Assembly (NCBI GenBank): GCA_947095585.1
Contig: OX352762.1
Span: forward strand, 49,337,540 to 49,401,539
DNA from: Nephrocerus scutellatus
Lineage: Eukaryota > Arthropoda > Insecta > Diptera > Pipunculidae
DNA: 64,000 bases
Direction of reading: 5' to 3'
Part shown: in pieces, positions 1 to 10,816 of the stretch
Numbering within the stretch: position 1 is the first letter of the stretch
How the letters are laid out: each line of letters starts with the position of its first letter
Made by a program: the position numbers and the translations under genes
The notes under the pieces: model-generated
Database searches by the model: none
Told to the model about the DNA's origin: nothing
What the model saw: only the letters and a program-made list of their open reading frames with translations

Positions 1-1081
1 CAATACTCTTAGGTGCAGGAGCCGGCAATGCACAATCTGGAAGCGTAGAGCTAGCTGCGAAATGCGCAGCAAACAGATTGGCTTTGTCTATAGAGCTGAC
101 AACTGGAATGTCATTATAAATGAGCGTTGGAATCGACGACGAGGCTGTATTTTTTATTCTTTTTACGAAGGACCAAAAATTTTTACTACCTTTGGGACAT
201 TGTAGTATTTTTTGCTTTAATTTTCGGTCGTAGGCGAATTTGACTCGCCGAAGATGGGCATTGCAATAATTTCTTGCTCGTTTAAACTTTTTTCGGTTTT
301 CCTCGGTAGGGTTTTCTTTGTAAAACCGAAAGCACACCACTCTAATCCTAGAAGCCTCTTTACAGCTCAAGTCATACCATCCATCTTCCTTTGATTTGAT
401 AGATTTATTCCTGAAAGGAATAAACTTTCTCATATCAATAAGAATAATTTTTGTGATTGCCGGCATCCACGTTGCTATCACGAAAAAATAGCGACCAGTT
501 AGTTCTCCCAAAGAAGTTGTTAAGGCCGTCCCAATTGGCTTTCTCGTATTGCCATACTATTTTTTTTGGAAGTTTTTTCTCTAAACCGTGTTTATTAACG
601 AGAAATTAGCTGATACTACACAATGGTCTGACAAGCCTAGAGGCGATAATACATTGACGGAGTATTTCTCAGGACGAGAGGTAAGGAACAAGTCAAGGGT
701 ATTGGCGGAATGATATGCAATGTCAGGTATTCGGGTAGGCTCATTTGCAAGCTGAGTAAGGTGATTAAACTCAGCGAATAACTCAACACACCTTCCTTCG
801 GGTGTTGTCTGGCTAGAATGGCGAAGCCACCCAGAATTGTGTACATTGAAATCGCCCGCAATAACGATTTCATGTTTTTTATCAACTCTTAAGATTGAAT
901 CAGACAGTGCCTCAAACTCACTCTGAGTTGAAACACTGTCTAAGTTGGGGCTTCTGTAAAGGAAACAGTAGTAGATGTTGCGCTCTTGTACCTTAACTTT
1001 GAGCCAAATGAAATGAAATTGAATTCCGGTTTGGAACTTTGGCTTAATTGATGCAAAAGCTGAAATATAATTAAGGCAATT
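1..1081 (-). mobile_element. Non-LTR retrotransposon fragment, family A copy 1 (EN and start of RT)
   Basis: This minus-strand stretch matches 21455-22520 base for base over long runs, so it is a second copy of the family that is almost complete at 19806-22800. It covers the end of the AP-endonuclease domain and the linker into reverse transcriptase. An endonuclease GDFN-type motif is encoded near 850-870. The reading frame is broken many times, and only an 82-residue piece stays open (637-885). It is cut on the left by the window edge and on the right at about 1081, where Osvaldo-like sequence begins. The family belongs to the jockey/CR1-like APE-type non-LTR elements; I could not place it in a clade more precisely. 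Confidence 0.85.
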
Positions 1082-1837
1082 GTCAAAATAACAGGACTAA
1101 TAATGGGTTATATTTGGACATTTTTATATCTCTCTCTCATCTCTCATCCCCCCATCCAACAATGATACAGGATACTTTTGCTAAACTTTCCTTCTCTCTT
1201 ATCGTCCGGAACCGGACCTGTCTGCCAGGTCTGCCGAGACAAAAAAAAATCAAATTCGAAGGAACTAAACATCTTGTTAGCTTGAAGAATTATTGGTTGA
1301 GTAAGCTGTGGTTTCGTAAGAAAACCTAGGTTTGTCAACTGAAAGGAAGGTTAATAACCAAAACCAATTACTGAACGAGTAAAGGCTTTCATTACAGTGT
1401 AAGACATTTCTGGTCAGGTATTCAGCAGATGCCAAATCCTGTAATTCCCAATCAAATCGAACAGCTCCAGCGCGAAGCCTATACCATGGTTCGTCCTGCG
1501 CAAGTTGATGTCCTACAACATAAACCAAACAAAACGAGCAAAGAGATAAGAAAGTCAAAATTTTTAGAAATCACCGGGCAGGCATCCAGCAGAGTTTCGC
1601 CAGATCATCTGCATTTCCGTATGAAATCTATTTCACACTGGTCTCAGAGGAACCAATTACACAAAACCAAATATCGGTCAGGTTTCCAGCCGTTTTAGGC
1701 CAGATCACCTGCATTTCCAGATGCAATTTTGAGCAATCCAGTGTCATTGGTCAAGCACTCAGCAGTCGGACGCCAAATCGCCTGTATTCCCGAATAAAAC
1801 CGGACAGCCCTTCTGGCTGACGCCTGAACCCTTTCGG

Positions 1838-1855
1838 GCCCCACGTTGGCTGCCA
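1838..1855 (-). promoter_or_regulatory. tRNA-Lys-type primer binding site (copy 1)
   Basis: The minus strand reads TGGCAGCCAACGTGGGGC directly after the LTR end. This differs at one position from the classical lysine-tRNA primer site of retroviruses and gypsy elements. It fixes the orientation (minus) and the inner LTR boundary. Confidence 0.75.
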
Positions 1856-1859
1856 TTTA

Positions 1860-2654
1860 TGTAATGGTATCTGTAATTATTTATGATGTTGCTAACCTAG
1901 AAGGGGACCACAAAAAGGAATCCAACGTGCCCCGATAGTCACTGGGGGAGGTGCCCCTGGGTGACCTCCTAAGTCACCGGAGAGGAGGAGGAAGTGACTG
2001 CAGTTCTCGCAGAAGCCCATTTGCAGCAGGATCCAAGGAACAACGAGAAAGACAAGTAACAGCTTCCCAGCTGGGACCGAGGAGAGGAGCGAGATGTCAG
2101 CCGTCAGTTTAATGAAAACTCATTTTTTTCTCTTATAACGTTTAACAATAATAGTTTATATTTTATTCAGACATGTTTTATTCACCGCCCTTTGCAGAAA
2201 ATTATATGTGACAAACAAAATTAGAAGTTTAACAATTAAAACCCTTAAAGGAACAAATAATATAGAGAATAACAATAAACTCAATATGATAAAATATAGG
2301 GTCTTGCACCATTTGGTTGATTTTTTTTGCAGGTGTTACAACTCGAATTATCGAGTGGCAAGGGCTTACTCAAGATTTTTGCAGTAAACGAACCCTTAAG
2401 CGTTGAACTTGGCAGCTAGCCATTTCTATAACAAAGTAACGCGAACAAACAAGAAATTTATTTTACCTCTCTTTAGTATTTTTGATGTTGTCCGGAACGT
2501 CGTCTTCGCCAGCGCTGTCGAGTCCGATGTTTTTAGCTATTGGAATAAAGTTATGGTTAAATAAAATTTGGAGGGGCAATTCAATTAAAACAACCCAAAA
2601 GAAAATTGTAAGTACAATTTTTCCTGGAGACCGCCACGTCCGTTCACCGTTACA
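1860..2654 (-). repeat. LTR of Osvaldo-like element, copy 1
   Basis: The proposed LTR is about 795 bp, starting TGTAACGG and ending CCATTACA on the minus strand. These are near-inverted termini with the usual TG..CA ends. The inner edge lies five bases from the primer site. The outer edge is less sure, because sequence beyond it is still shared with the other copy. Confidence 0.6.
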
Positions 2655-2788
2655 AGTAAATTAAGTTATGACACGTAAAAATGAAATGAAAATGAGAAAT
2701 GAAACAATAGGCGAGAAAATTGCGCTCGTTCGATCAGCTGTTTTGTAAGGTTCATAGGAACCCATTGCTTCCACCCGATTGAAAAGAA

Positions 2789-2890
2789 TGTAACACGACG
2801 GGTATCAGCTTAAGACTCCTCTATTGGTACATATCAATTATCAATTAGCATAATAGTCACACGAGACAAATGTATGTTATAATTAGTTGC
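2789..2890 (-). repeat. Left (3') LTR remnant of gypsy 1
   Basis: About 102 bp match 11704-11805 with very few changes, including the TGTAAC end. The match stops sharply on both sides. The right copy suggests that the true LTR continued about 30 bp further towards the primer site, so this copy is probably truncated. The AATAAA signal of the right copy is altered to AATAGA here. Confidence 0.65.
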
Positions 2891-3022
2891 GACTAAAAGA
2901 AAACTTAAAAAGTTTGTTTTTATTCTAGATCTAAAGTTATAAAAATAAGGAATATTTTATTTTATGATATTTATAAATATAACAAAAGTTGTATTATATT
3001 TTTTTTGATAATTATAAGTAAT

Positions 3023-4054
3023 TCAAAATGTTTTATAAATCAATTCGACAATAATAATAATAATAAAATAAATTTTTAATTTTCTACAATTTAATTTTTT
3101 CTTATTTATAGCAGACAGCTTGTCTTTTAATCTAGCTGTTCTACGTAGCTCTGCTTTAGTTGGCAAAGATGTAGATCGTTTCCTAGAAGAAATTTCTCTA
3201 AAACGAACTCGTTTCTCTATATTTCTACTGTTAATTGCAATATTGGACGGTGCAAACTTAACGTTTTTGAACTTTACCTTTTTTAATTGGGATACATGAG
3301 CTGATTTATGTATTCCATCAATATTGATAATATACATTACATTTCCTATTTTTCTTTCAATTATTCCTGGAATCCATTTGTATGTAAAAAATTTTTTCAT
3401 TTTATACAATATTTCATCTCCATTTTGTAATGTTTTCCTAAGTTTTTGGTTTGCGTTTAAAAATAGTATTTTACTCTTAGGAAAATATTTTTGCTTTGAT
3501 ATCGGCTGAATTTCACTTCTTATTTTTTTATTTACTTCGTCTAAAAGAGTGTTCGGTTTCTTTTTAAATATCATTTCATTTGGACTAAAATTAGTTGTTC
3601 TCGTTGGAGTAGAGCGATATCTCAGAAGGAAGTTATTAATTAAAAGCTCTATAGAAATTGTGTTAGAGTTTGAGTCCATCATCACTTTCTTTAGTGTGGT
3701 CTTTACGGTTTGTACCGCTCTCTCTGCTGTTCCATTTGACTGTGGATGGTATGGTGGACTTTTCATACATTTAATATTATTACTTTCGCAAAATTTAAGA
3801 AAATGAGACGAATCGAACGGTGCACCATTGTCCGAAACTATGGTATTAGGCAAACCAAAATAGGCAAAAAAAAATCTTCCAAAAAATATTTTCTCGTCTG
3901 GCCAGGGTGGATGGTGATTTGAGAAAGGTTTGTTGTTTACACACATACAAGCTTCGCAAGTCAGAACATACTCCTCAATATCAGCATCAATTCTTGGCCA
4001 CCAAAAATACCTTCGCGCTAGCATTTTCTTTCTAACTACCCCAATGTGTGTGTC
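3023..4054 (-). pseudogene. Gypsy 1 integrase, C-terminal part of pol
   Basis: A 333-residue open frame starts within the H2C2 zinc-binding region (ARRYFWWP, then CEACM). The next lines of the domain are read upstream to 4054 (LLHDTHIGVV). The DDE core keeps VSDNGAPF (second D) and the region around PYHPQSNGTAERA (third acidic residue). The stretch that should carry the first catalytic D is missing: PPWPDEKIFFGRF joins almost directly to FFAYFGLPN, a deletion of some 40 residues. The integrase is therefore inactive. The N-terminal half of the protein lies 6 kb away at 10241 onward, on the other side of the LOA-like insertion, and the two halves rejoin in frame at a conserved leucine-leucine-histidine. 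Confidence 0.85.
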
Positions 4055-4065
4055 ATGCAGAAGAC
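4055..4065. repeat. Target-site duplication, left copy, of LOA-like insertion
   Basis: ATGCAGAAGAC, repeated exactly at 10230-10240. Both copies fall on the same codons of the gypsy integrase, so they are the footprint of the insertion. Confidence 0.9.
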
Positions 4066-4083
4066 TTGATGATGATGATGATG
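4066..4083 (-). repeat. 3' trinucleotide tail of LOA-like element
   Basis: A run of TGA/ATG units lies at the 3' end of the minus-strand element, where other elements here have poly(A). Some non-LTR families finish in short tandem repeats of this kind. Confidence 0.7.
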
Positions 4084-4171
4084 TTATGGGGGTAAATCAA
4101 TGGCACTGCGACCCTTGTGGATCTATTGCGCCCCCCTCGACTAGCGCTGTAGGGACGGTGCCTGCCCAACC

Positions 4172-5177
4172 CTAGAGCACTCCCTCCATACCAATGGGCT
4201 TTAGGAACCTAATGATATGGAGAGGTTCTAATGAATGACGTACAGGCTCGGAGAATGCGTGAGTTCCCAGCTGGCCCCTCCTCTGGCGGATCGTTGCACC
4301 GCAGTCGTTGAGAAGATGCCACGGGGTTTCCTCCGCTTCTCCACATAGCCTGCAGCTGTAATCCTCTTCTACTTTAATTTTCTTTAGGTGTCCCTTCAGC
4401 CTGCAGTGCCCTGTTAGGAACCCCGTAATGATTCTAACATTACTCCTACTTAGTCCCATTATTGATCGGGACCTCTTTGGGTTATAGCGACCCAACATTT
4501 CTTTCGCTTGCCGTAGACCTGGGAGTTCCTCCCATCTTAATGAAGCGGTTTCTTTACTTATATTGCGTAATTCTTCACGCATAATACGGTACCCAATTCC
4601 ACAAAATGGTTCCGGCCCTACAAGCGGAGTCTCTGCCCCTTTGTTTGCGAGCTTGTCCGCTTGTTCGTTACCTTCTATACCGATGTGTCCCGGCACCCAG
4701 TACAACTTTACTTTGTTGTTTTCACCAAGTTTGTTTAGCCTTGTTTTGCATTCTTCCACCAGTCTAGACGTGGTGTGGACTGCATCTAAAGCTTTTAGCG
4801 CGGCTTGGCTGTCTGACATGATGGCTACTTCCTACCTCATGTATTTCCTATTCAGATTGAATTGAGCGCATCTTTCGATGGCGTGTACCTCTGCTTGGAA
4901 GATACTCGGATAATGGCCCATTGCTTCAGAGTACTTGGTTCGTGGCCCTATTACTCCCGCACCTGTGTCCTCCGCCTTCTTTGATCCATCCGTATACCAT
5001 TTTATAGTTCCTGGGTGTATCTTGTAGTCTGTTTCGGACCTGAATTCCGACTTGGTGCTTAGTTTGACTTCCTAGTTCTTTTTGAACTCCAGCTTTTGCA
5101 CCATGTTGTCACATGGCATGCATGCCACAGTGGTTAGCTTGGCCAGTGAATTCATTAAGCTCCTCGCTCTGCTGCCC
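4172..5177 (-). pseudogene. LOA-like RNase H and C-terminal zinc knuckle
   Basis: The RNase H domain begins in the 306-bp block 4872-5177, where TDGSK carries the first acidic residue and FQAEVHAIE the second. It continues in the open 215-residue frame 4172-4819 with SDSQAAL and EQADKLA, the third and fourth acidic residues. Downstream, GHCRLKGHL and a Cys-x2-Cys ... His ... Cys group form the usual C-terminal knuckle. The frame is interrupted just upstream of SDSQ (a stop in the stretch at 4820-4870) and again where the 306-bp block starts. RNase H would remove the RNA template during reverse transcription. All four catalytic acids are visible, but they can no longer be read as one protein with RT. 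Confidence 0.85.
4872..5177 (-). repeat. 306-bp block, copy 1 (RNase H start)
   Basis: Same length and almost the same sequence as 5761-6066. The two copies bracket the transposed ORF1/EN block. Copy 2 is still attached to the RT gene, and copy 1 is attached to the rest of RNase H. Confidence 0.9.
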
Positions 5178-5178
5178 C

Positions 5179-5762
5179 AGCCCCAGATGTTGTTTGGTGA
5201 ACAACCTGGCCACCACGGCGGCTGCCCCTTTGGCCTTATGGGTGTTCACCTGAGCGATTCGTGTACTGTTCATAACTTAGTTTTCTGAAGAGGGCAGCTG
5301 CTCCTCTCCAGTCTCTAGTTCGAGGTGCTGAATCTCCTCTAGCAGCTCATCCTCCTCTAGCTGTCGGATCGCCTCCAGCTCGTCTAGTACAATGTCTGGT
5401 TGGGGAAGGGCAGCGATGTCTTCCATAATGGGTTCCTCTTCTGCTCCCGCTTCTCCTTCCATATCCATTGTAACTGCCCCCTGGGGGTCATCTGCTGCTA
5501 GGGTGGGAGGGTTTTTCTGCCCCTTCTCCACCTATATGCCTTCCTTTTTCTTCAGGCCACCCACGGATATTTTGCCATACCGGTATCTAATGGAGTGACC
5601 TGCCTCTTTGATTGCATCTCTGCTTCTGGAGTCTATGGATATTGTGGAGAATACTCCACCCCTTTCCTCTCGACAACCGATGACTTTCCACATATTTACG
5701 TGGAGTCCCTCGTTCTGTGCTCCAATCAGGGAGATGGAACGCTCCATCCCCTGCCGATTGCT
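5179..5762 (-). repeat. 584-bp transposed copy of the ORF1 end and EN start
   Basis: Nearly identical to 8393-8976 of the same element and in the same orientation, but placed inside the RNase H gene. It contains the end of ORF1 (the acidic tail finishing SSEN) and the first codons of the endonuclease. The junctions have only one to three bases in common with the flanks. The pattern suggests template switching during reverse transcription, or later recombination between two copies. Confidence 0.9.
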
Positions 5763-7346
5763 TTCGATGGCGTGTACCTCTGCTTGGAAGATACTCGGAT
5801 AATGGCCCATTGCTTCAGAGTACTTGGTTCGTGGCCCTATTACTCCCGCACCTGTGCCCTCCGCCTTCTTTGATCCATCCGTATACCATTTTATAGTTCC
5901 TTGGTGTATCTTGTAGTCTGTTTCGGACCTGAATTCCGACTTGGTGCTTAGTTTGACTTCCTAGTTCTTTTTGAACTCCAGCTTTTGCACCATGTTGTCA
6001 CATGGCATGCATGCCACAGGGGTTAGCTTGACCAGTGAATTCATTAAGCTCCTCGCTCTGCTGCCCGTGATGCAGCCAACCTTGGTCAGGCGTACTAGGG
6101 TTTCATTGGATTTGCCCTCTACCACTATATGCAGCGGGAGTAGCCCAATGATTACCTCCATGCCCGCCGTTGGGCAGGTTCTCATAGCTCCTGTGATTAG
6201 GACACAAGCGAGTCTTTGTACCTTCTCCAATAGCAGTCTCTTGTCTAATATCAGACCAAGGTACTTGACCTCTTCGCTGATTGGGATCACTTCACCATTG
6301 AGGGTTATTGGTCGCATTCGCCCCAATTTCCTTCTGTTAGTGAAGGGAACCAGTGTGGTTTTGCTTGGGTTCACCCTGAGTCCCACCTCGTGGCACCATC
6401 TGCTTGTGATATTTAGTCCATTTTGAACAATGTCACATAGAACTTTCTCGAACTTCCCTCTGGCCTCAATGACTATACCGTCCGCGTAACCCTGAGATAC
6501 AGTTCCTGCTTCAGCTAGTCGCTGAATTAGTCCGTCTACAAGGATGCTCCACAATAAAGGGGAAAGTACTCCTCCTTGTGGACACCCTCTTGTTGTGTTA
6601 ACCATAATGGTTTTGTCACCGACTATGGTTTCTGCTGTTCTGGTGATTAGCATCTCGCACATCCATTTACTGATTGTGCCGTCTACTGTTTTCTTCTCCA
6701 GAGCATTTCTTATCGCATCATGTGATGCGTTGTCAAACGCCCCTTCGATATCTAGGAAGGCGCATAGAGCGATTTCCTTACCGGCGAGTGAGCCCTCTAT
6801 GTTTTCCGTCAGTTCCCACAGTGCGGTCTCCGTAGATCTGCCCGCTCTGTATGCGTGTTGACTGGAATGCAGTGGTTCTTTTACCAGTGTAGTCGACCTT
6901 ACATAGTTGTCGATAACCTTTTCGATAGTCTTTAGGACAAACGAAGTGAGGCTGATTGGTCTGTAGGACTTTGGGTGTGTGGGATCCTTCTTCCCTACCT
7001 TAGGTATAAATACCACCCGAGCCCTTCTCCAGCTTTTCGGTATATACCCGAGTGCTAGACTACTTCTGAATATTCTTAGAAGGTATGGGAGGAGATTGTC
7101 TAGCCCAATTTGCATGACTGCTGGTATTATCCTATCCACACCTGCTGATTTGAAGGGCTGGAAGCTTTTAACTGCCCACCGGATTCTTTGCTCAGTGCAT
7201 ATCTCCGAGGCTTTCTTCCAGTCTTCTCTACTAAATCTACGATAGTATAGGTCCCTATCAGATTCGGTTCTGTTCACCGTACTCCCCGGGAAGTGACTAT
7301 TCAGGAGGAGGAGAGCTCTCTGCTCCTCGTTTTCTGTAACCTTCAT
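5761..7346 (-). pseudogene. LOA-like reverse transcriptase
   Basis: A 461-residue open frame (5961-7346) holds RT motifs in order: SAGVDRIIPAVM, KVGKKDPTHPKSYRPIS, FLDIEGAFDNASH, GCPQGGVLSPLLW and GYADGIVIEA. The last should read YADD; the second aspartate of the active site is glycine here, so the enzyme would be inactive even if translated. A one-base frame change separates it from the upstream endonuclease, and a TAG stop at about 5961 cuts it from the RNase H start in the second 306-bp block (5761-6066). The thumb region after the palm (LNGEVIPISEEVKYLGLILD) is intact. Confidence 0.9.
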
Positions 7347-8487
7347 GGTTTCTCAGTGAAGCTTTGAAACAACTAGTGTCTTTAGCCATAGCTTTGTAAA
7401 GTCTGGCAGACGCCTTAGTGATTTTTACCTCCTCACAGAAGTTACGAAAACTTCTGCGCTTTGCTCTTCTCACTTCTATATTATATGCCGTGAGTGACTT
7501 CCTGTATTCCTGCCACTTGCCCCTTCTCTTGGCGGTCTTGAAAAGTTTTCTTACCTGCCTACGATGGGCTGACAGTTCTTCGTTCCACCAAGGAACTTCA
7601 TTACTCCCTTTGGATGAACTGATCGGGCAGCTCGACTCATATGCGTCCGAGATTGCCCTATTTATTTCTAGTAATGCGCCTTCTAGCTCGTGCGGGCACC
7701 TGGCCACTCTTTGAACTGAAGCGTGTATAAGATTACTTTGCAAATAGATTCTAAATTGTTCCCAATTTGCCCTTCTGGGGTTTCTTATACCCCTTTCCCC
7801 TATGACTAACCCTCCCAATTCAAACATGATTAATCTGTGGTCTGACAGAGTTGGTTCGGAGGAGACCCTCCACTTGTTTAGTAAACGACTCACTATCGGA
7901 GTTCCGAAGGTGATGTCGAGTACCTCTTCCCTAACCCTAGTCACGAATGTTAGAATACTACCTACATTGTAAATATCTAGGTTTTCCTTCACCAAAAACT
8001 CTAAAAGGTACTCACCCCTCTTATTTGTGTCGGTGATCCCCCATTCTTCGTTATGTGCATTTGCATCGCACCCAATCAGTAGGGGTTTGCTAAGCCTTCG
8101 GCAATATTCTACCAGTTCTTGAATTTCTGGGGGCGGTATTTCCTCCCTTTCCCCGGCAAAGTAGGCCGAAGCGATGACTATCTCCCGGTGTGTGCCGTCT
8201 ACATAAAACTGGAACTGGATTGCTACCACGTCCCGGGTTATAAATTCTGAAAGAGATAGATAATTAATACTATTTCTGACTACGATGCAGGCTCGTGGGG
8301 CAACCTGCCCCACTTCATAAATCACCTTTGCATCTTTGCAAGACAGACCACATATCTGTCCCCTGTAGAACCAGGGTTCCTGGACCAGCACTAGCCCCAG
8401 ATGTTGTTTGGTGAACAACCTGGCCACCACGGCGGCTGCCCCTTTGGCCTTATGGGTGTTCACCTGAGCGATTCGTGTACTGGTCAT
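7297..8487 (-). pseudogene. LOA-like AP endonuclease, N-terminal domain of ORF2
   Basis: 396 residues begin MTSTRIAQVNTHKAKGAA. The ATG at 8485-8487 lies three bases after the ORF1 stop (TAA GTT ATG), a spacing compatible with reinitiation. AP-endonuclease motifs are present: VQEPW (catalytic E), GCDANAHNEEWG (D and N) and SDHRLI (H). This domain nicks target DNA to prime reverse transcription. After the EN domain comes the basic linker (RRAKRRSFRNFCEEV) leading into RT. The frame then shifts at about 7300-7350 and ends in a short foreign tail, while the true continuation is in the overlapping frame starting at 7346. Confidence 0.9.
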
Positions 8488-8490
8488 AAC

Positions 8491-9808
8491 TTAGTTTTCT
8501 GAAGAGGGCAGCTGCTCCTCTCCAGCCTCTAGTTCGAGGTGCTGAATCTCCTCTAGCAGCTCATCCTCCACTAGCTGTCGGATCGCCTCCAGCTCGTCTA
8601 GTACAATGTCTGGTTGGGGAAGGGCAGCGATGTCTTCCATAATGGGTTCCTCTTCTGCTCCCGCTTCTCCTTCCATATCCATTGTAACTGCCCCCTGGGG
8701 GTCATCTGCTGCTAGGGTGGGAGGGTTTTTCTGCCCCTTCTCCACCTGTATGCCTTCCTTTTTCTTCAGGCCACCCACGGATATTTTGCCATACCGGTAT
8801 CTAATGGAGTGACCTGCCTCTTTGATTGCATCTCTGCTTCTGGAGTCTATGGATATTGTGGAGAATACTCCACCCCTTTCCTCTCGACAACCGATGACTT
8901 TCCACATATCTACGTGGAGTCCCTCGTTCTGTGCTCCAATCAGGGAGATGGAACGCTCCATCCCCTGCCGATTGCTACGTGGCAGAAAACCGACATAATA
9001 GTCGGCTTGGGTATGCCATCCCCGTCCTTGGCCACGAGCTTCGGTTTCTTCCACGTCGAAAGGGTTGGAGCATGTGCCTTAAGCCAAGCTTCCGAGCGTC
9101 CATCGCAACAGTCGACAAGAATCATCCCTGGTCTGAAGTGGACGCCGTCGAAGCCAATTTTGATTTCCCAGCCCCGCGCCACCTCATCCAGGATAGATTC
9201 CTCCAACGCTGCCAACTGCTCGTGGGTCAGTGTCTCCTCCGGATCATGCTCCGCGAGGATAGCGACCCTGACTTGCTTAATGGCCTCCGCATAGCTAGGT
9301 TGAGAGCTAACCCCGAAGGGGGCACTGGTCGACTGCCCGGTGCCCTCCTTCAATCTCTTGTCCTCCCTATGTGGTGGAGTGAGGACCGATGGCCCTCTCT
9401 TCGCCCCCTGGGGAATGACGACGGGAGGTCTCTGCCCTGCAGCCGCCAACTTCCTATCGTCTACCTCCTTCCTTGCTAGTGCGGGTTCTATGCCCTGCTC
9501 CAGTAGTCGGAGATAGTGTCTAGTCCCCGCCCCACTGAGACCCTTTCTCAGGGGATCGTCCACACCTCCTGGCTGCCCCTTTGGCGGGTCAGGAGGTCCC
9601 TCCTCTTAGAGCCTTTCGGCTTAGATTTGGGGATTGCACCTAGCGTCACCTTGGGGACAGTGGTCGGCGGACGATTGGGGATAGTCTCTGAACTAACCGC
9701 TGGGGGTGTACCCAACTGCGGCGTCAGCCCTTGTTGCCTACTGGTGGAGGCTTCACCCTCGGGTTGGCGGGATAGCCCCAGCCGCGCCTTGGGGTTTCCC
9801 CCCACCAC
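8491..9808 (-). pseudogene. LOA-like ORF1 (nucleic-acid-binding protein)
   Basis: ORF1 is readable in three overlapping pieces: a basic, proline-rich N-terminus (9548-9808), a central domain (8940-9563) and an acidic C-terminus (8491-9054). The central piece has the line LAALEESILDEVARGWEIK followed by HFRPGMILVDCCDG and WLKAHAPTL, which reminds me of the insect domain DUF4780 (uncertain, from memory). Frame changes occur near 9550 and 8960-9050. ORF1 proteins of this group bind the element's RNA and escort it to the nucleus. The C-terminus is strongly acidic (EEEPIMEDIA and ELEAIRQLVEDEL). Sequence from 9809 to 10229 is the leader and has no further coding that I recognise. Confidence 0.7.
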
Positions 9809-10229
9809 CCTTCGTCAGTCTTGGGGTCATGCCCTCTCGACCGATATCAGGTTTCCTACGCGGGTCAAGGTGAGGCCTATGCTCCGCTCGAACCGCTACT
9901 TTGCTGGTGCTGGGTTTCGGTTCGGGTTCACGGGTCGAATGCCCCAGTATCCCCCTTGCCGTAACCGCACCTCAGAGCCTCTTGTACTGGAGGGCCCGAT
10001 ACACATGGAGGGCGGCAGGTATCCACGGGCTCACGTTTGCGATAGCCGGTTACCCCTGGCTACCAACCAGTCCACTGGGCACGGGTCGCATCACACCACT
10101 GGATTAGGGGGCGGTAGTTCTTGGTTCGTTACTCATCAAACCTGCTAGCGAGGGAGATCCTCAGCTTGTAGGTAAATCTTTGCAACTTAATCCCTCACGC
10201 CAACGTCAAGGCCCCTACCATAGTGAGAG

Positions 10230-10240
10230 ATGCAGAAGAC
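10230..10240. repeat. Target-site duplication, right copy, of LOA-like insertion
   Basis: ATGCAGAAGAC, identical to 4055-4065. Confidence 0.9.
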
Positions 10241-10800
10241 CTAATGTTACTTTTCCTAATTTCTCTGGAATAATTAGTAGCATTCCGTAAAATAAACAAC
10301 CGTCTTCTTCAGTAAGAGAATCTCTTTTGTGAAAATTTTTTTTTTAATTTTCTGGCACTGAATTCGGCCAGCCATTCCTAATCATATTACCTACATTTTG
10401 TAACGTCCAGTCCCTAGAGGTTTCTTTTCTGACATCCTCGAAACTTATGTTTAAATAACGATTTGACATAATTGTTTTTATACAGTCTTCTTCTAAACCC
10501 GTAGACAGTGGTAGTGGTAATCGAGAAAGCCCGTCTGCATTTGTTAATTGTGTTACCTTCTTGTATTTTATTGTATATTGGTACATACTCAGCAGAACTG
10601 CCCAACGTTGAATTCTCGCAGCTGCTATTGCCGGAGTAGATTTATTAGGATCATAATGTGCTAATACGTTGTTCTGCAGTATTAGCCGTTTGCTTCTAAG
10701 GAAGGTATCATCGCATTCCTTCGACCATAAATATAATTTTTCCTTTTTTGTCAAATTGTACAATTCCTTTAATTCTGTTGATAGATTCGGAATAAACCTA
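10241..10800 (-). pseudogene. Gypsy 1 RNase H and start of integrase
   Basis: Read on the minus strand, the RT connection YYSRFIPNLSTELKEL leads into an RNase H-like domain (LYLWSKECDDTF, IQRWAVLLSMYQYTIKYK, then NADGLSRLPL) and then the stretch before the integrase zinc finger (EDGCLFYG, LIIPEKLGKV). The frame from 10344 to 10763 is open for 139 residues. A central part of RNase H appears deleted: AHYDPNKSTPAIAAARI joins positions that are normally about 80 residues apart. The catalytic acids in that part are therefore missing. Confidence 0.8.
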
Positions 10801-10816
10801 GAATAATAGTTTAAAA
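10801..10816. repeat. Target-site duplication, left copy, of RTE fragment
   Basis: GAATAATAGTTTAAAA here corresponds to GAATAATTTAAAA at 11071-11083; one copy has lost three bases. Both encode the same LNYY line of the gypsy RT. Confidence 0.7.

Larger units (their letters stand above)
1082..2727 (-). mobile_element. Osvaldo-like LTR plus leader, copy 1
   Basis: About 1.6 kb is shared with 14982-16587 at very high similarity. Read on the minus strand it runs LTR, tRNA primer site, then untranslated leader, so it is the 5' end of an LTR retrotransposon whose body is missing. At 1082 the leader stops abruptly against the non-LTR fragment. The other copy leads towards an Osvaldo-type gag, which is why I give this one the same name. 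Similarity between the copies continues some 70 bp past the proposed outer LTR edge, so either the LTR is longer than I draw it or a larger block was duplicated. No coding capacity is expected here. Confidence 0.7.
4066..10229 (-). mobile_element. LOA-like non-LTR retrotransposon with RNase H, full span but internally rearranged
   Basis: Minus-strand order is ORF1, AP endonuclease, reverse transcriptase, RNase H, C-terminal zinc knuckle, then a short TGA-type microsatellite tail instead of poly(A). The RNase H domain and simple-repeat tail are typical of the LOA/I group known from flies (bilbo and relatives); I infer LOA-like rather than prove it. An 11-bp direct repeat flanks it exactly. The inside carries a 584-bp transposed copy of the ORF1/EN junction and a 306-bp duplication. 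Frames are broken in ORF1, at the EN-RT boundary and before RNase H, so it is not active. Confidence 0.85.

Noticed and set aside
2482..2664. 60-residue frame repeated at 16265-16450
   Set aside because: It lies inside the Osvaldo-like LTR in the wrong strand for the element. Its conservation reflects the repeat, not coding.
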